Shown: in pieces, positions 36,001-48,000 of the stretch
Layout of the letters: each line of letters begins with the position of its first letter
Position numbering within the stretch: position 1 is the first letter of the stretch
From: Ailurus styani
Lineage: Eukaryota; Chordata; Mammalia; Carnivora; Ailuridae
NCBI GenBank assembly: GCA_002007465.1
Contig: LNAC01000008.1
Location: 6,682,070 to 6,746,069, forward strand
Direction: 5' to 3'
DNA: 64,000 bases
Notes under the pieces: generated by a model
What the model saw: only the letters and a program-made list of their open reading frames with translations
Database searches by the model: none
Told to the model about the DNA's origin: nothing
Translations under genes and position numbers: made by a program

Positions 36001-39000
36001 CAAAAAAAGGAAGTAAAAAAGAGCAACTGTTTAGATTTTGTTGTTACCGTACTGTCCCAAGAGGATAACTTCTACCAGCACTGTCCACTGGTTGCCAATC
36101 ACATGTCGCTATTTGTATGTACATCTAAGTTAATAAAAATTTAAAAAACATGGGGCGCCTGGGTGGCTCAGTCGGTTGGGCATCTACCTTTAGCTCAGGT
36201 CATGATTCCAGGGTCCTGGGATCGAGCCCCCAGAGGGAGCCTGCATCCTCCCTCTCCCACTCCCCCTGCTTGTGCCCTCTCTTATGCTCTCTGTCAAATA
36301 AATAAAATCTTTTTTTAAAAATTTAAAAAATGGTTCTAATTCAGTTCAAGTACTTGAACAGGAACATTTCAAGTATCCCGTGGCCACTTTCTTTATCGCA
36401 CAGAATTCTACCTGATCTACTTCTTCAAATAGCTTCTTCCAGAAGAGATTAACTCTTAAAACGAACTGCTAATACAAGCCAACATAAAAACCAACCACAT
36501 TGGTTCCGTGCAAATGAAACCATCCACCTGGATTTCCCCAGGCTGGTGCAGCCTCAGCGGGCCGAGGAACGAGGCAGAAGGTGGAAAGTAGAAAAGCAAC
36601 CAGGGTTGGGTCCTGGGCTTTGCCACTTCCCAGAAACGAGAGGCTGGCCGGTCACCTGCCCCTGTGGGTTCCTTGGTAGAGGGTGCTGTGGAGAGGACCA
36701 AACTGGGGGTCCCAGTGGGAAGCCCAATGTGGTGCTGGCTCTTATTAAGTGTCAGCCTAAGTCAGGGTTGCAGGATCCTGTCAATGACCTTCAGTTTCCT
36801 CAGAGGAAACCTACATGAGCTAAACATCTCATCCACCGCCCCCCCCCAACCCCCCCAGGTCACTCCTTCCTTCTCACTTTATCTGTGGTAAAGGGCTGGG
36901 CGTTTGTTTTGTTTTTCATCTCCGTCGGCCAGACTTATTTTCTTGGAAAATACAATAATGCGGAAAAACGAAACATAAAATCCGAGCTGCCATCTACTCT
37001 GTCAAATTGTTGTGAACGTTCCTCAACGGTCTCAGTTTCTGGGCTTCTCTCCTTACTGACCAGCACCGCTGGGGACCACGCCGCGAGCAGGCCCACTCCA
37101 CACGCCGGTTCTCTTCTCACTGGCTGCTCCCGAGTCTTTTTATTTACTTTCAGTTTTACCAATCCACTCTCTTTTTGTTTTCTATTCCTACTACTCCAGA
37201 CCATTATCACCTGGGTTGGAGAAGAGAACGTTGCACAGAGAAAAAGATCCCGGAGACCTGCCGAGACTCTCCTTTACGTGTCCGGCAGGGGTCGGATCGA
37301 CAGGGGCCTGTGAAGGGACTAATAAAGCCCAGAGGAAAAAGTTATCCACAAGGGCTGAAAACAGTGCCTATTCCCACCAGCCAGAGTGGGAAAACTCATA
37401 ATCCACAGGGTTCCGCTCAGGAAGGTTTTACCCTGGCGTGAAGGATAATTGGCCTGGGACGGAGTCTGCTCTGAAAAGATCACTATCTCCAAATAACCTA
37501 CATGCCTCCTGGGACAAAGCTTAAGATTTAAAGGAATACAAAGATATCCAGGACTCGACAGATGAAATCACAATGTCTGCCATCTAATCAAAGATTACCA
37601 GGTATGCAAAAAGGTGGGAAGAGAGGACTCATAGTGAAGAAAATAGTCAATCTATGGAAATCAAGCCGGATCTGACACAAATGTTAGAATCAGTAGGAAA
37701 AGAGATACAAGTTGTCATTACTGTACTCTGTATGTCCAAGAAGCTAAAGGAAGATCTTTATTTTTTTTTTTAAGATTTTATTTATTTGACAGAGACACAG
37801 CAGAGAAGGAACACAAGCCAGGGGAGTGGGAGAGGGAGAAGCAGGCTTCCCGCTGAGCGGGGAGCCCGATGTAGGGCTCGATCCCAGGACCCTGAGATCA
37901 TGACCTGAGCCTAAGGCAGTCGCTTAACAAATGAGCCACCCAGGCGCCCCAAAAGGAAGATCTTTAGGGCGCCTGGGTGGCTCAACGGGTTAAAGCCTCT
38001 GCCTTCGGCTCAGGTCATGATCTCAGGGTCTTGGGATTGAGGCCCGCATCGGGCTCTCTGCTCGGCGGGGAGCCTGCTTCCTCCTCTCACTCTGCCTGCC
38101 TCTCTGCCTACTTGTGATCTCTCTCCCTCTGTCAAATAAATAAATAAAATCTTTAAAAAAAAATGCCCAAACTGAATGGCTAGAGACAACAACTAGAGTA
38201 ACAGACATGAAATACACACTGGATGGGACTGGGAGACTGCACATTGCAGGAGAAAAGATGAGCAGATTTAAAGGCATAATCATAAAAACTGGCCACTCAA
38301 TGGCCAGAATGAAACAGAGAAGAAAAGAGTTTTAAGCATAAAAAGAACATAAGGCAGTTGTGAGGCAACTTCAGTTAGTGAAGATTTAATTTAAGGGATA
38401 ATTTGTTAAATGTAACAAAGAAGCAACAAAGGGGGTAACAAAAGCCCCTGAGGGAAAGGGGAGGGAGGAAGGGTGAGGCAAAAAAAAAAAAAAAAGTGAA
38501 GAAATAGTGGCCAGAAACGTTCCAGGCTTGACAAAGATTATAAATTCACACATCCAAAAAGCTCAACACACCCTAATCACAGGAAACAAAAGGGGCCTCA
38601 AAGGATATGATAATCAAATTTCTCAAAATCAATGATAGAAAACCTAAAAGCAGCCTGAGAAAAAGGACATGTTACCTACAGAGAAACAAAGATAAAGAGG
38701 ACATCAGATTTCTTTTTTTTTTTTTTTAAAGATTTTATTTATTTATTTCACAGCGGGAGAGAGATCACAAGGAGGCAGANNNNNNNNNNNNNNNNNNNNN
38801 NNNNNNNNNNNNNNNNNNNNNNNNNNNNNNNNNNNNNNNNNNNNNNNNNAGAGCCCGATGCGGGCCTCGATCCCAGGACCCTGAGATCATGACCTGAGCC
38901 GAAAGCAGAGGCTTTAACCCACTGAGCCACCCAGGCGCCCGAGGACATCAGATTTCTGATAGAAAACAATGGAATACATCATTAAAGAAGTGAAAGAAAA

Positions 39001-42000
39001 AACTGAAGAAACTATGTGCCTAGAATTCTCTAGCTCCACAAAAATATCCCTTATTAAAAAAAAAAAAGATTTATTTAAGGATGCCTGGGTGGCTTAGTCA
39101 GTGAAGCATCTGCCTTCGGCTAACGTCATGATCTCCGGGGTCCTGGGATCGAGTCCTAAATCTGGCTCCATGCTCAACAGGGAACCTGCTTCTCCCTCTG
39201 CCTGCTACTCCCCCTGCTTGTGTGCTCGCTCGCTCTCTCTCTGACAAATAAATAAAAACATTTTTAGAAAAAGAAAAATCTTTAAAATAAATAAAAATAA
39301 AAAAGATTTATTTGAGAGAGCAAACCAGCATATAGGGGGGCAGGGAGGGGCAGAGGGAGAGGAAGGGAGAGAAAATCTCAAGCAGACTCTGCACTGAGCA
39401 TGGAGCCCGATGTGGGGCTTGATCCCATGACCTGAGCCAAAACCAAGAGCCGGGTGCTTAACCGACTGTACCACTCAGGCGCCCCCACAAATATATCCCT
39501 TAAACCCAAGAGTGAAATAAATATGAATTCAAACATACAAAAGCTGAAAGGATTCATCACCAGCAGATCTGCAGCACTATAAAAAAAAGTCGAGGACGCC
39601 CTTTCAAGGCAGAAGGAAAATGGTACCAGATGAAAATCTGGATCTAAACAAAGAAATGAAGACAACCAGAAATAGCAACTGCCTGGATAAATGAGATTTT
39701 TTTCTTATTAGTTAAATCTCTTTAGAAGATAATTCACTAGAGCAATGGAAACAAACTGAGAGACCAGAAACAAACCCTAACATTTAGGGTCAATTAATTT
39801 TCACCACATTTGCCAAGACAATCCAATGGAGAGACTAGTCTTTTCAACAAATGCTGCTGGGAAAACTTCAAATCCATGTACAAAAGAAAGAAGTTGGACC
39901 TCTACCTCAAACTGTATAAAAACCCACTCAAAATGGATCAAAGACCTTAACTTAAGAGCTAAGACTATAACATTCAGAAGAAAATACGGGCGTGAGTCTT
40001 TGTGACCTTGGGTTGGCATTTTTTTTTTAAAGATTTTATTTATTTATTTGACAGAGGGAGAGAGATCACAAGTAGGCAGCGAGGCAGGCAGAGAGAGAGG
40101 AGGAAGCAGGCTCCCCGCCGAGCAGGGAGCCCAATGCGGGCCTCGATCCCAGGACCCTGAGATCATGACCTGAGCTGAAGGCAGAGGCTTAACCCACTGA
40201 GCCACCCAGGCACCTGGCATTTTTTTTTTTTTAAGATTTTATTTATTTGACAGAGCGAGAAAGCACAAGCAGGGGGAACGCAGGCAGAGGCAGAGGGAGA
40301 AACAGACTCCCTGCTCTGCAGGGAGCCTGATGGGGGGGCTCGATCCCAGGACCTTGGGATCGTGACCCAAGCCAAAAGCAGTTGCTTAATCAACTGAGCC
40401 ACCTGGGCGCCCCTGGCAACGTTTTCTGATAGAAAGTACCAAAAAAACAAAACAAAACAAAACAAAACAAGAAATAAAAGGAAAAAAATAGATAAATCAG
40501 ACTGCATCAAAATTTAATAGTAACATCAGGAAAAGAAATGACCATCCATAGAAGGAGAGAAAATATTTGCAAATCATATACTGGAGACCCATACGTAAAA
40601 AATTTATACAAATAAAAATTTATTAAAGCTAATAAAAAGATTTCAAAAACCCAATAAAAAATGGGTAAAGGATCTGAATACACATTTCTCCGAATAAGAC
40701 ATGCAAATAAGCCTACGAAAAGAGGTTTTCAACATCATTAGTCATCAGGGAAATGCAAACCAAAATCACATTGAGATTCAACTTCACACCCATTAGGATG
40801 GTCAGAATCAAAAGGTCAGATAATCACGAGTGTTGGCAAGGATGTGGGATCCTGACAGCCTCACACACTGCTGGTAGGAATGTAAAATACTGTGGCCACT
40901 GTGCAAAACGGTTTCTCAAAAAGTCAAACACAGAGCTACCATGTGACCCAGCCATTCTACTCTTAGATAGATACACAAAGAGATGAAAACGTAGGTCCAC
41001 ACAAAAACATATCCAGTTGATATCCCTGAACGACATGGGCGTTAGGGGTGCTGATCCCCCATGCAGTTGGAAATCCACATTTAACTTTTGACTCCCCTCA
41101 AAATGAACTACTGACAGCCTATTGTTGACCTTCTGAAAGCCTTACCAGTAACATACACAGTTGATGAACACATATTTTGTATGTTATATGTATTATATAC
41201 TGTATTCTAATAACAAAGTAAGCAACAGAAAAGAATATTAAGAAAATTCTAGGGCTCCTGGGTGGCTCAGTGGGTTAAAGCCTCTGCCTTCGGCTCAGGT
41301 CATGATCTCAGGATCCTGGGATCGAGGCCCACATCGGGCTCCCTGCTCAGTGGGGAGCCTGCTTCCTCCTCTCTCTCTCTCTCTCTGTCGAATAAATAAA
41401 TAAAATCTTTAAAAAAAAAAAAAGAAAATTCTAAGGAAGACACATTTCCAATACAGTACTACAAAAAATCCACATACAAGTAGACTTTGTAGTTCAAGCC
41501 CACATTGCTAAAAGAGCAACTGTGCAACAATGTTCATAGCAGCATATTTGTATTAGCCAAAAAGTTGGAAAAAAAACCTATCAACTGACAGATGGAGAGA
41601 TAAAATGTGGTATATCCAGACAATGGAATATTATTCAGTCATAAAAAAGATCCAAGTTCTGATATGTGCTCCAACACGTATGAACCTGGAGCGCCTTACA
41701 TTAAGTGAGAGGAGCCTGTTAGAACAGACCACATATTACAGAATTCCATTTCAATGAAGCCTCCAGAATAGCAAATCTATGGGAGTGGAAAGTAGATCAG
41801 TAGTTGCTTAGAGCTGGGGGAAGACAGGCAAAATGGGGGGTGATGGCTAACGAGTATATTCCGGAAATGCCCAGCACTACCCACAAAGTATTGAAGGGCG
41901 TGAGTGGGTAAGTCAAGATCAATTGAACACTATCCCCATTCTGCCCAAACTGACCATCTAGGGGGAGACAAAGACCCCTGCAACCGGCTTCAATCTAACC

Positions 42001-45000
42001 ACAGCTTCAAACACCACAAGACGGGTAAGTGAACAAGGCGTACATGAGACCAGAGATCAGAGGAGCCCCAAGAGAGACCTCGAGGAAGGACAGCACCTCG
42101 GAGGGCGGTATTCGTCTGGGTGAGGATGAAGGCTGAGGGGGACAGGCACAGGAAGGGGCAGGTGGTGTCCCGTAGGGCCAGGGCACTCTGCAGGACGGCG
42201 GGTGGAGGAGACAGTGGCAGGGCGGCAGACAGGCAAGGAGCTGGAACTGGTTTAAGGAATGCTATCAATGCTGAATGAAGGACTGGGACCAGAGTGCCGG
42301 GGTGCGGGCCCCCCAAAGGTGGCCCTTGAAAACCCAGCCACAGGTTCCTTGCACGGCCTCAGCGTGTTCTCGGAGCAGAGTCTCACAGCCCATGTGGTAC
42401 AGGTTCTCGTCCCCTTTCAACTCAACTGGCAGGAAGGTTGTGCTGACGTTGAGTCATCAAGTCAACAGGATCTTATGCAGCATCTGGTTTTGAAGACAGT
42501 GGAGCCACGAGGAAGAAGGTGTAGGACCTGCTTCTAAATGGAACAGGCAGAGCAGCCCAGGGAGCACATGACGACAGGGACAAGTGCCGCTCCGAGGCAC
42601 GGCAGACGCTCGCTGGTCTTGTTCCGGTATTGGGTTACGGGGAATTTTCTTCTCCCGTGTGTATTTTTTTTATAGCATGATTCTATTGCCTTTGGGATGT
42701 ATAAAGTATGAAAACAGTAAATGTGACTGACCATTTTTCTTAATGAGCGCACTCTGGTTTAGGAACTAGAGGCTTTCCCTGCACCGTGGAATATGGTAGC
42801 CTCTAGCCACATGTGGCTATTTACATTTAAAGTTTTTTTTTAAAGATTTTATTTGAGGGAGAGCATGATTGGGGGGGGAGCAGACCCCCCGTTGAGCAGG
42901 GAGCCCAATGTTGGGCTCGATCCCATGACCCCGGGATCATGCCCCAAGACAAAGGCAGACAGACGCTTAACCGACCCAGCTACCCAGACGACCCTACATT
43001 TAAACCTTAATTAAAATGAAATACGATGTTCAATTCCTCGGTCTCAGTAGCCACGTTTCAAGTGCTCAAAAGGCATGTGTGGCCCTTGGCTCCGTTGAGT
43101 CTGGAGTTCAGGAAACGGGGAGCTGGAGGCCAAAGGAAGGCTGAGGGGGGCAGGGGGCGAGACAGACCGCAGGGAACTGCGTCAGATCCCCGGGGGTGCT
43201 CAGCACACACGTGCACACAGGCCCCTGCATGGCAGGCGTTTCCTCGTGGCTGGTGCACAGCAAAGAGTGAGAAGCACCAGTGTGGTGGCGAAAACACACA
43301 CGGTGAAGCCCCCTGGACCCCGGTCCCCAGGGCACCAGCCGTCAATGGCTCCGAAACTCCACTTCCTCTTGCGTCAATAAGCGTGGTGTGTTGGGAGGCA
43401 AATGAGGGGCCTTGAGAGGGCAGAGCAAATCCTTCACCAACGGTGGCTTGTATTCCAGCCTGCGTCAGGGGCATAGAAGCCCCGTGGGTTCTAGGATGGA
43501 AACCGTGAGTGCAAAAGAAATCATCAGTGAGGGGACACAAGGGAGAGGGGAAGTAGGGAGGGAAGAGAAAGTGCAGAAGGAAGAGGAAAGGGAAAGAGGG
43601 AAGAAGAGTCAGGGGTCTGCAGAGGAACAGAACCGGGAGGGTGTGTGCATGCATGCATACATGTGTGTGTGTGCGCGTGAGAACATGCGGGTGTGTGCAC
43701 AAATGTGCACACACACGAGCATGATGCAAGTGTGTACATGAGTGCATGTGTGTGCGAATGCATGCGTGTGGGTGTAAGTGTGTCCCTTACTGGTGGGAGA
43801 GTCAGCTTTTGGTTCTATTTTGGCCTTCGACTGACTGGGCGAGGACCACCCACGTTAGGGAGAAAAATCTGCTTTACTCAGTCTAACCCGTCGTTACTCT
43901 CATCCAGAAACATCCTGCCAGACACACTCAGAACAGTGTGTGACCTAAAGCATGGGCACCTCTGGCCCAGTCAAGCCAACACACTAAATCCACCAACCAC
44001 CCCAGGACCAGAGATGGGGACAGAAATTGAAGAGAACATTTGAGAGACAGAACACTTAAGAGAAGAATGAAGAGATGCTCTTAGCAAGAGAGCCAGAGAG
44101 ACCCAAGTAGAGTCTGTGATTCTAAGATGAAGTTCAGACCTTGCCCCCTAACCCCAGGATTCAGGCATGGAGATGGGGCCCCTGGTACAGTGTCTCCAAT
44201 GCTGATTACAGTGCAGCGACCCCCACATCCCAGAGCACCCTCTGTCCTCAAAGTTGAGGCGACAGGGGACACACTGGGTACCAGGAGGTAACTCCCTGGG
44301 TCTAGGGTGCCCAAAGGAAGGGAATTCAGATTTCCACCCCAAACCACGCATGTGCGCTATCAGGCACTTGGGATGTCCATGTGGGAAGCCGGTGCAGGTC
44401 ACCCTGGAGTCGCTCTCAACCATACAGCGCTCCAATATCCCAGACTCTGCCAATGTCACAGGCACGGCGGATCTGATGCCTTCCCACGGTCCCCTGACAG
44501 TCACGGCCTCCAACCGGACCAACAGAGTCTGAGCTGTGAAATCCGGTCTGGCCCCAATGCGGGTGCCCCCAGCAGAACTGGGTCCCCTAGTGACGAACGC
44601 AAGAGACCCTCTGACCCCACACCGAGTCAAGGTCACCCCTCTGCCCTCTCCTGACCCCCACGGCCTTCTGCCCCGGCTCCTCTCTTTCTGCTGCTTCCTG
44701 ATTTCTTCCTCGCCCACTGGCTTCCTTTAGGACGTGCCCACTCTTCCTTTCTCACATCTTGATCCCTGGCTTTTTCCTTAGATCCGGCTGACTCACTCGG
44801 CTTACCCACAACTGCTGAACGTGACAAGAAACATCAGCATGACTCACCGGCTCAGAAATGCAGGCAGCGAAGCCTTTCGTTCCCGTCTGTGCTGTGCGTG
44901 CACTGGCTGCAGACAGGGTCGTCTCTCCCCTAACCCAAGTCCCGGGTGGCTCTCCTGCACTCGCAACCAGAAAGTCACGGAAAACCCAGCCTCGGCCATC

Positions 45001-48000
45001 ACACAGCCCCAGGACCAGATGCCGGGGGCAGAGCCGGCTTCCTTCCTTTGGCACACGTTCTCACCGAACGCAGATAATGTAACACAGGGGCAGGAGCAAA
45101 CTACGCTCCCAAGCCTCTGTCTGCAACTCTGCACACGGAGGCTGGTAATGATGCTGAAGTCCCTGGGCCATCCCAGAATCGGTTCACGAGTGCCCGGGGG
45201 GTGGAGGGCTCGGTGCGGGATCAGCGGACAGGAAGCTAGGAAGCCCACCTACAAACCACTGATAAATACCGTGATGACTGGTTTAAGGAAGCAGGAGGGC
45301 CAAGAGTTAAAGGAAGACCTCCCCAGAGCCAGCGCCACTATTTCAGAATCTGTGAGCATTTTCAAATGCTAGGGAACAAAGTAATATTAAAAAAAAGGGG
45401 GGGGGGTAAACATGATCTCGGGGACAGTATTTAGACTTCCTAAGAAAAACAAAATAGAGGGCGCCTGGGTGGCTCAGTGGGTTAAAGCCGCTGCCTTCGG
45501 CTCAGGTCATGATCCCAGGGTCCCGGGATCGAGGCCCACGTCGGGCTCTCTGCTCGGCGGGGAGCCTGCTTCCTTCTCTCTCCTCTCTCTGCCTGCCTCT
45601 CTGCCGACTTGTAATCTCTCTCTCTGTGTCAAATGAATAAATAAAAAAAAAAAATCTTTAAAAAAAAAAAAAAAAAGAAAAGAAAAACAAAATAGAAAGG
45701 TGTCCGGGTGGCTCAGTTGGTGAAGCAGCTGCCCTTGGCTCAGGCCATGATCTCAGAGTCCTGGGATCAAGCGCCACATGGGGCTCTCTGCTCAGCAGGG
45801 AGCCTGCTTCTCCCTCTCCCTCTGCTGTTCCCCCTCACTCATGCTCTCTCTCTCTCAAATGAAAAAAAAAATCTTTAAAAATAGACAAAATAGCCAACAA
45901 GAACCCCCCCACCCCAACTCAGAACCTACTGGATGATGAGCTGGTTGGTCACCAACCACCGGTTCATTCAAGAACCTCTGTTCCACAAAGCTGGGCTTAA
46001 TTCTCGCTGTTTCCTTTACCAGAAGTAATGCAATGGTATGTTTTTAGAGTTCTAGACGCAGGCTTTTCGGTAACGCAGACTTTCGCCTGACTGGGTCTAA
46101 AGGGGTAAGATTTCACTAGGAGACCCACTGATGATCTCTAACGGCCCAGCGTGTGGTTTTTGGAAGGTGGGATGGGCAACGGCATGGGTTCCTCATCTCA
46201 CGGTGGGTTTTCCCGGAGGCTTGATGGGCACGTCACAGGACACCCCCCACCCAGGAGTCAAAGCACCAGCGACAACACTGAAAGCCACCCATTCTGGCCG
46301 TGACTTGCACGTGCCAGCAGCGTCCCCTGAGTGGACCCCTCTGGCCCTCCGTGGCCTCGCTCTGAGCTCAGGCCTGTATTGGCACAACTTCCGTCGGCCC
46401 CGACCTGCCTGCCCCCCATCCCAACCCAGACCCCGGCCCTCGTGTTCTGTGGGCTTCAGGGCAGGAAGGCACATGGACTCCACTATCTGATCCATCATTT
46501 CCAGCTCATATAGACAAAACAAAAACAAAAACAAAAACAAACCAAAAAAAACACCAAAAAACAAAAATCACAGCAACCATGAACACAGAACGGACATGGC
46601 AAACAGGTTTCACCTGGACTCCAGGATGGAAGCTGTTCGGTCTTTGCAGAATTAATAAAATCTGATGTTTTCGACCCAAAACTCCCGAAAGCAAGGTCAC
46701 GGAGCCTTGCCTTCCCTTTCCTTCACAGTCTATTCTGGAAGGTGCGGAGGCGGGCCCCCCTTGACCCACATGGCCAGAAGCACACCTCTTCTTCCTCCTC
46801 GTTCTACCTCTCCCAGCTGCAGCTGGCCGCCAGCGTCTCCTCAGGCCACTGGACACACAGTGTCAGCCACGGATTGTGGCCACCGGCCAAGGTCGAGCCT
46901 GCCCTCTGCACTGACCTGCCTCCCACGCCACGCTGTGCCAACAGCGTCCTGAGGGCCCCAGTTGAGGGCGCTGCCACTTGGAGCAGCGGTGGGGGGGAAG
47001 AAGGGGGACCCCCACCCCCAGCACGCATCTCCATGGCAACCACACACACTGGCCGCCTGTGGAACCGCGGGGAAAGGCAGGGCTTCAACAAGCCACACAA
47101 ACGCCCCCTCGCCGCACCCTGCGTGCTTACTCCCGGGAAGAGCACCGTGGAGACAATCCAGCAGAGGGGAAAGGGATGCAGGGGCACAAAGACGTTCGGG
47201 CAGGGGAGCGGGCTCCGTGGAACAAGCGGCAAAGCCCACACGAGCCACGTGCCCCGAACCCGTGGCACGATCGTCCTTGTGGAGGCTGCGGAGGTGTGGG
47301 TGAGTTCGCGGCAGGTTTACATCGGAAAGGACAGAATGTCGTTTACATGCTGTGATCCCAGCTCTAGAAAGTGTGTACCCGCGGGGACAAAACCTGGCAG
47401 GGGAGACGTACAGGGTCAAAACACCGGCGCGGGGCAAGGGTGGGCTCCCCGGCTCCCCCCAGCACAGCCCTGCGCCTCGGCACTGGCGGCTGGCATCCGT
47501 GACTCCCACCCCAGCCTGCTGGACCTTTTTGTTTCAGCGTCCTCCTTTCTGGCGTGTGGGACAAGGACCCAGGGGAGCTGGGTGCCCCTCTGGCACGCCC
47601 TCCACGACACTCTGTTTTCACGAAGCATCAGTAACCTCCAGGGAGCGGGTGCATACGCACAGAAATCTATTTCTATGGTGGGGGAAGCGAGATCGTCTTC
47701 ATGACGAAACGGGAAAACAGAAAACACACACACACCTACATGCTCACTAGCAGACACGCTCATGGACCCGAAAAACGGGGCTGTGCGAAGCTAATTAGAT
47801 CCAGGAGACTTGGAATCTGGTGCCAGACCCATTGCAAGGTCTTCGACCTTAAGAAATGCTCTTCTCCTCTCTGGGCCCCCATTTTCTTTTTTTTCCCTTC
47901 TGCCAACAAAGGAGGGAACAGGCCCGGCCCCAGACGCGCCGTCTGCACGGCGCCAGTGTTCACAGAGACACACTTGAGGACCTGCCGGGCCAGGACGTGG

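Larger units (their letters stand above)
37440..39700 (+). repeat. HAL1/L1M fragment, interrupted
   Basis: 'Aagcagcctgagaaaaagga', 'gtgcctagaattctctagct' and 'aatggtaccagatgaaaatc' are HAL1-type motifs in correct order, split by four SINEs. Confidence 0.7.
39700..41850 (+). repeat. L1 ORF2 3' end and 3' UTR, interrupted
   Basis: 'Caaatgctgctgggaaaact', 'agactgcatcaaaatttaat', 'catcagggaaatgcaaacca' and 'caatggaatattattcagtc' are in standard L1 order. SINEs and a DNA transposon interrupt it. Reading frames are broken, so it is inactive. Confidence 0.9.

Noticed and set aside
40753..40986. 77-codon plus-strand frame
   Set aside because: It lies within decayed L1 3' sequence and is a LINE remnant, not a host gene.
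46742..47704. Plus-strand open frame of 320 codons, antisense to LIMD1 intron 2
   Set aside because: It lies in G+C-rich DNA with equally long frames on the other strand. The translation is low in hydrophobic order, has no domain I recognise and no splice or promoter context. Chance is the simplest reading.
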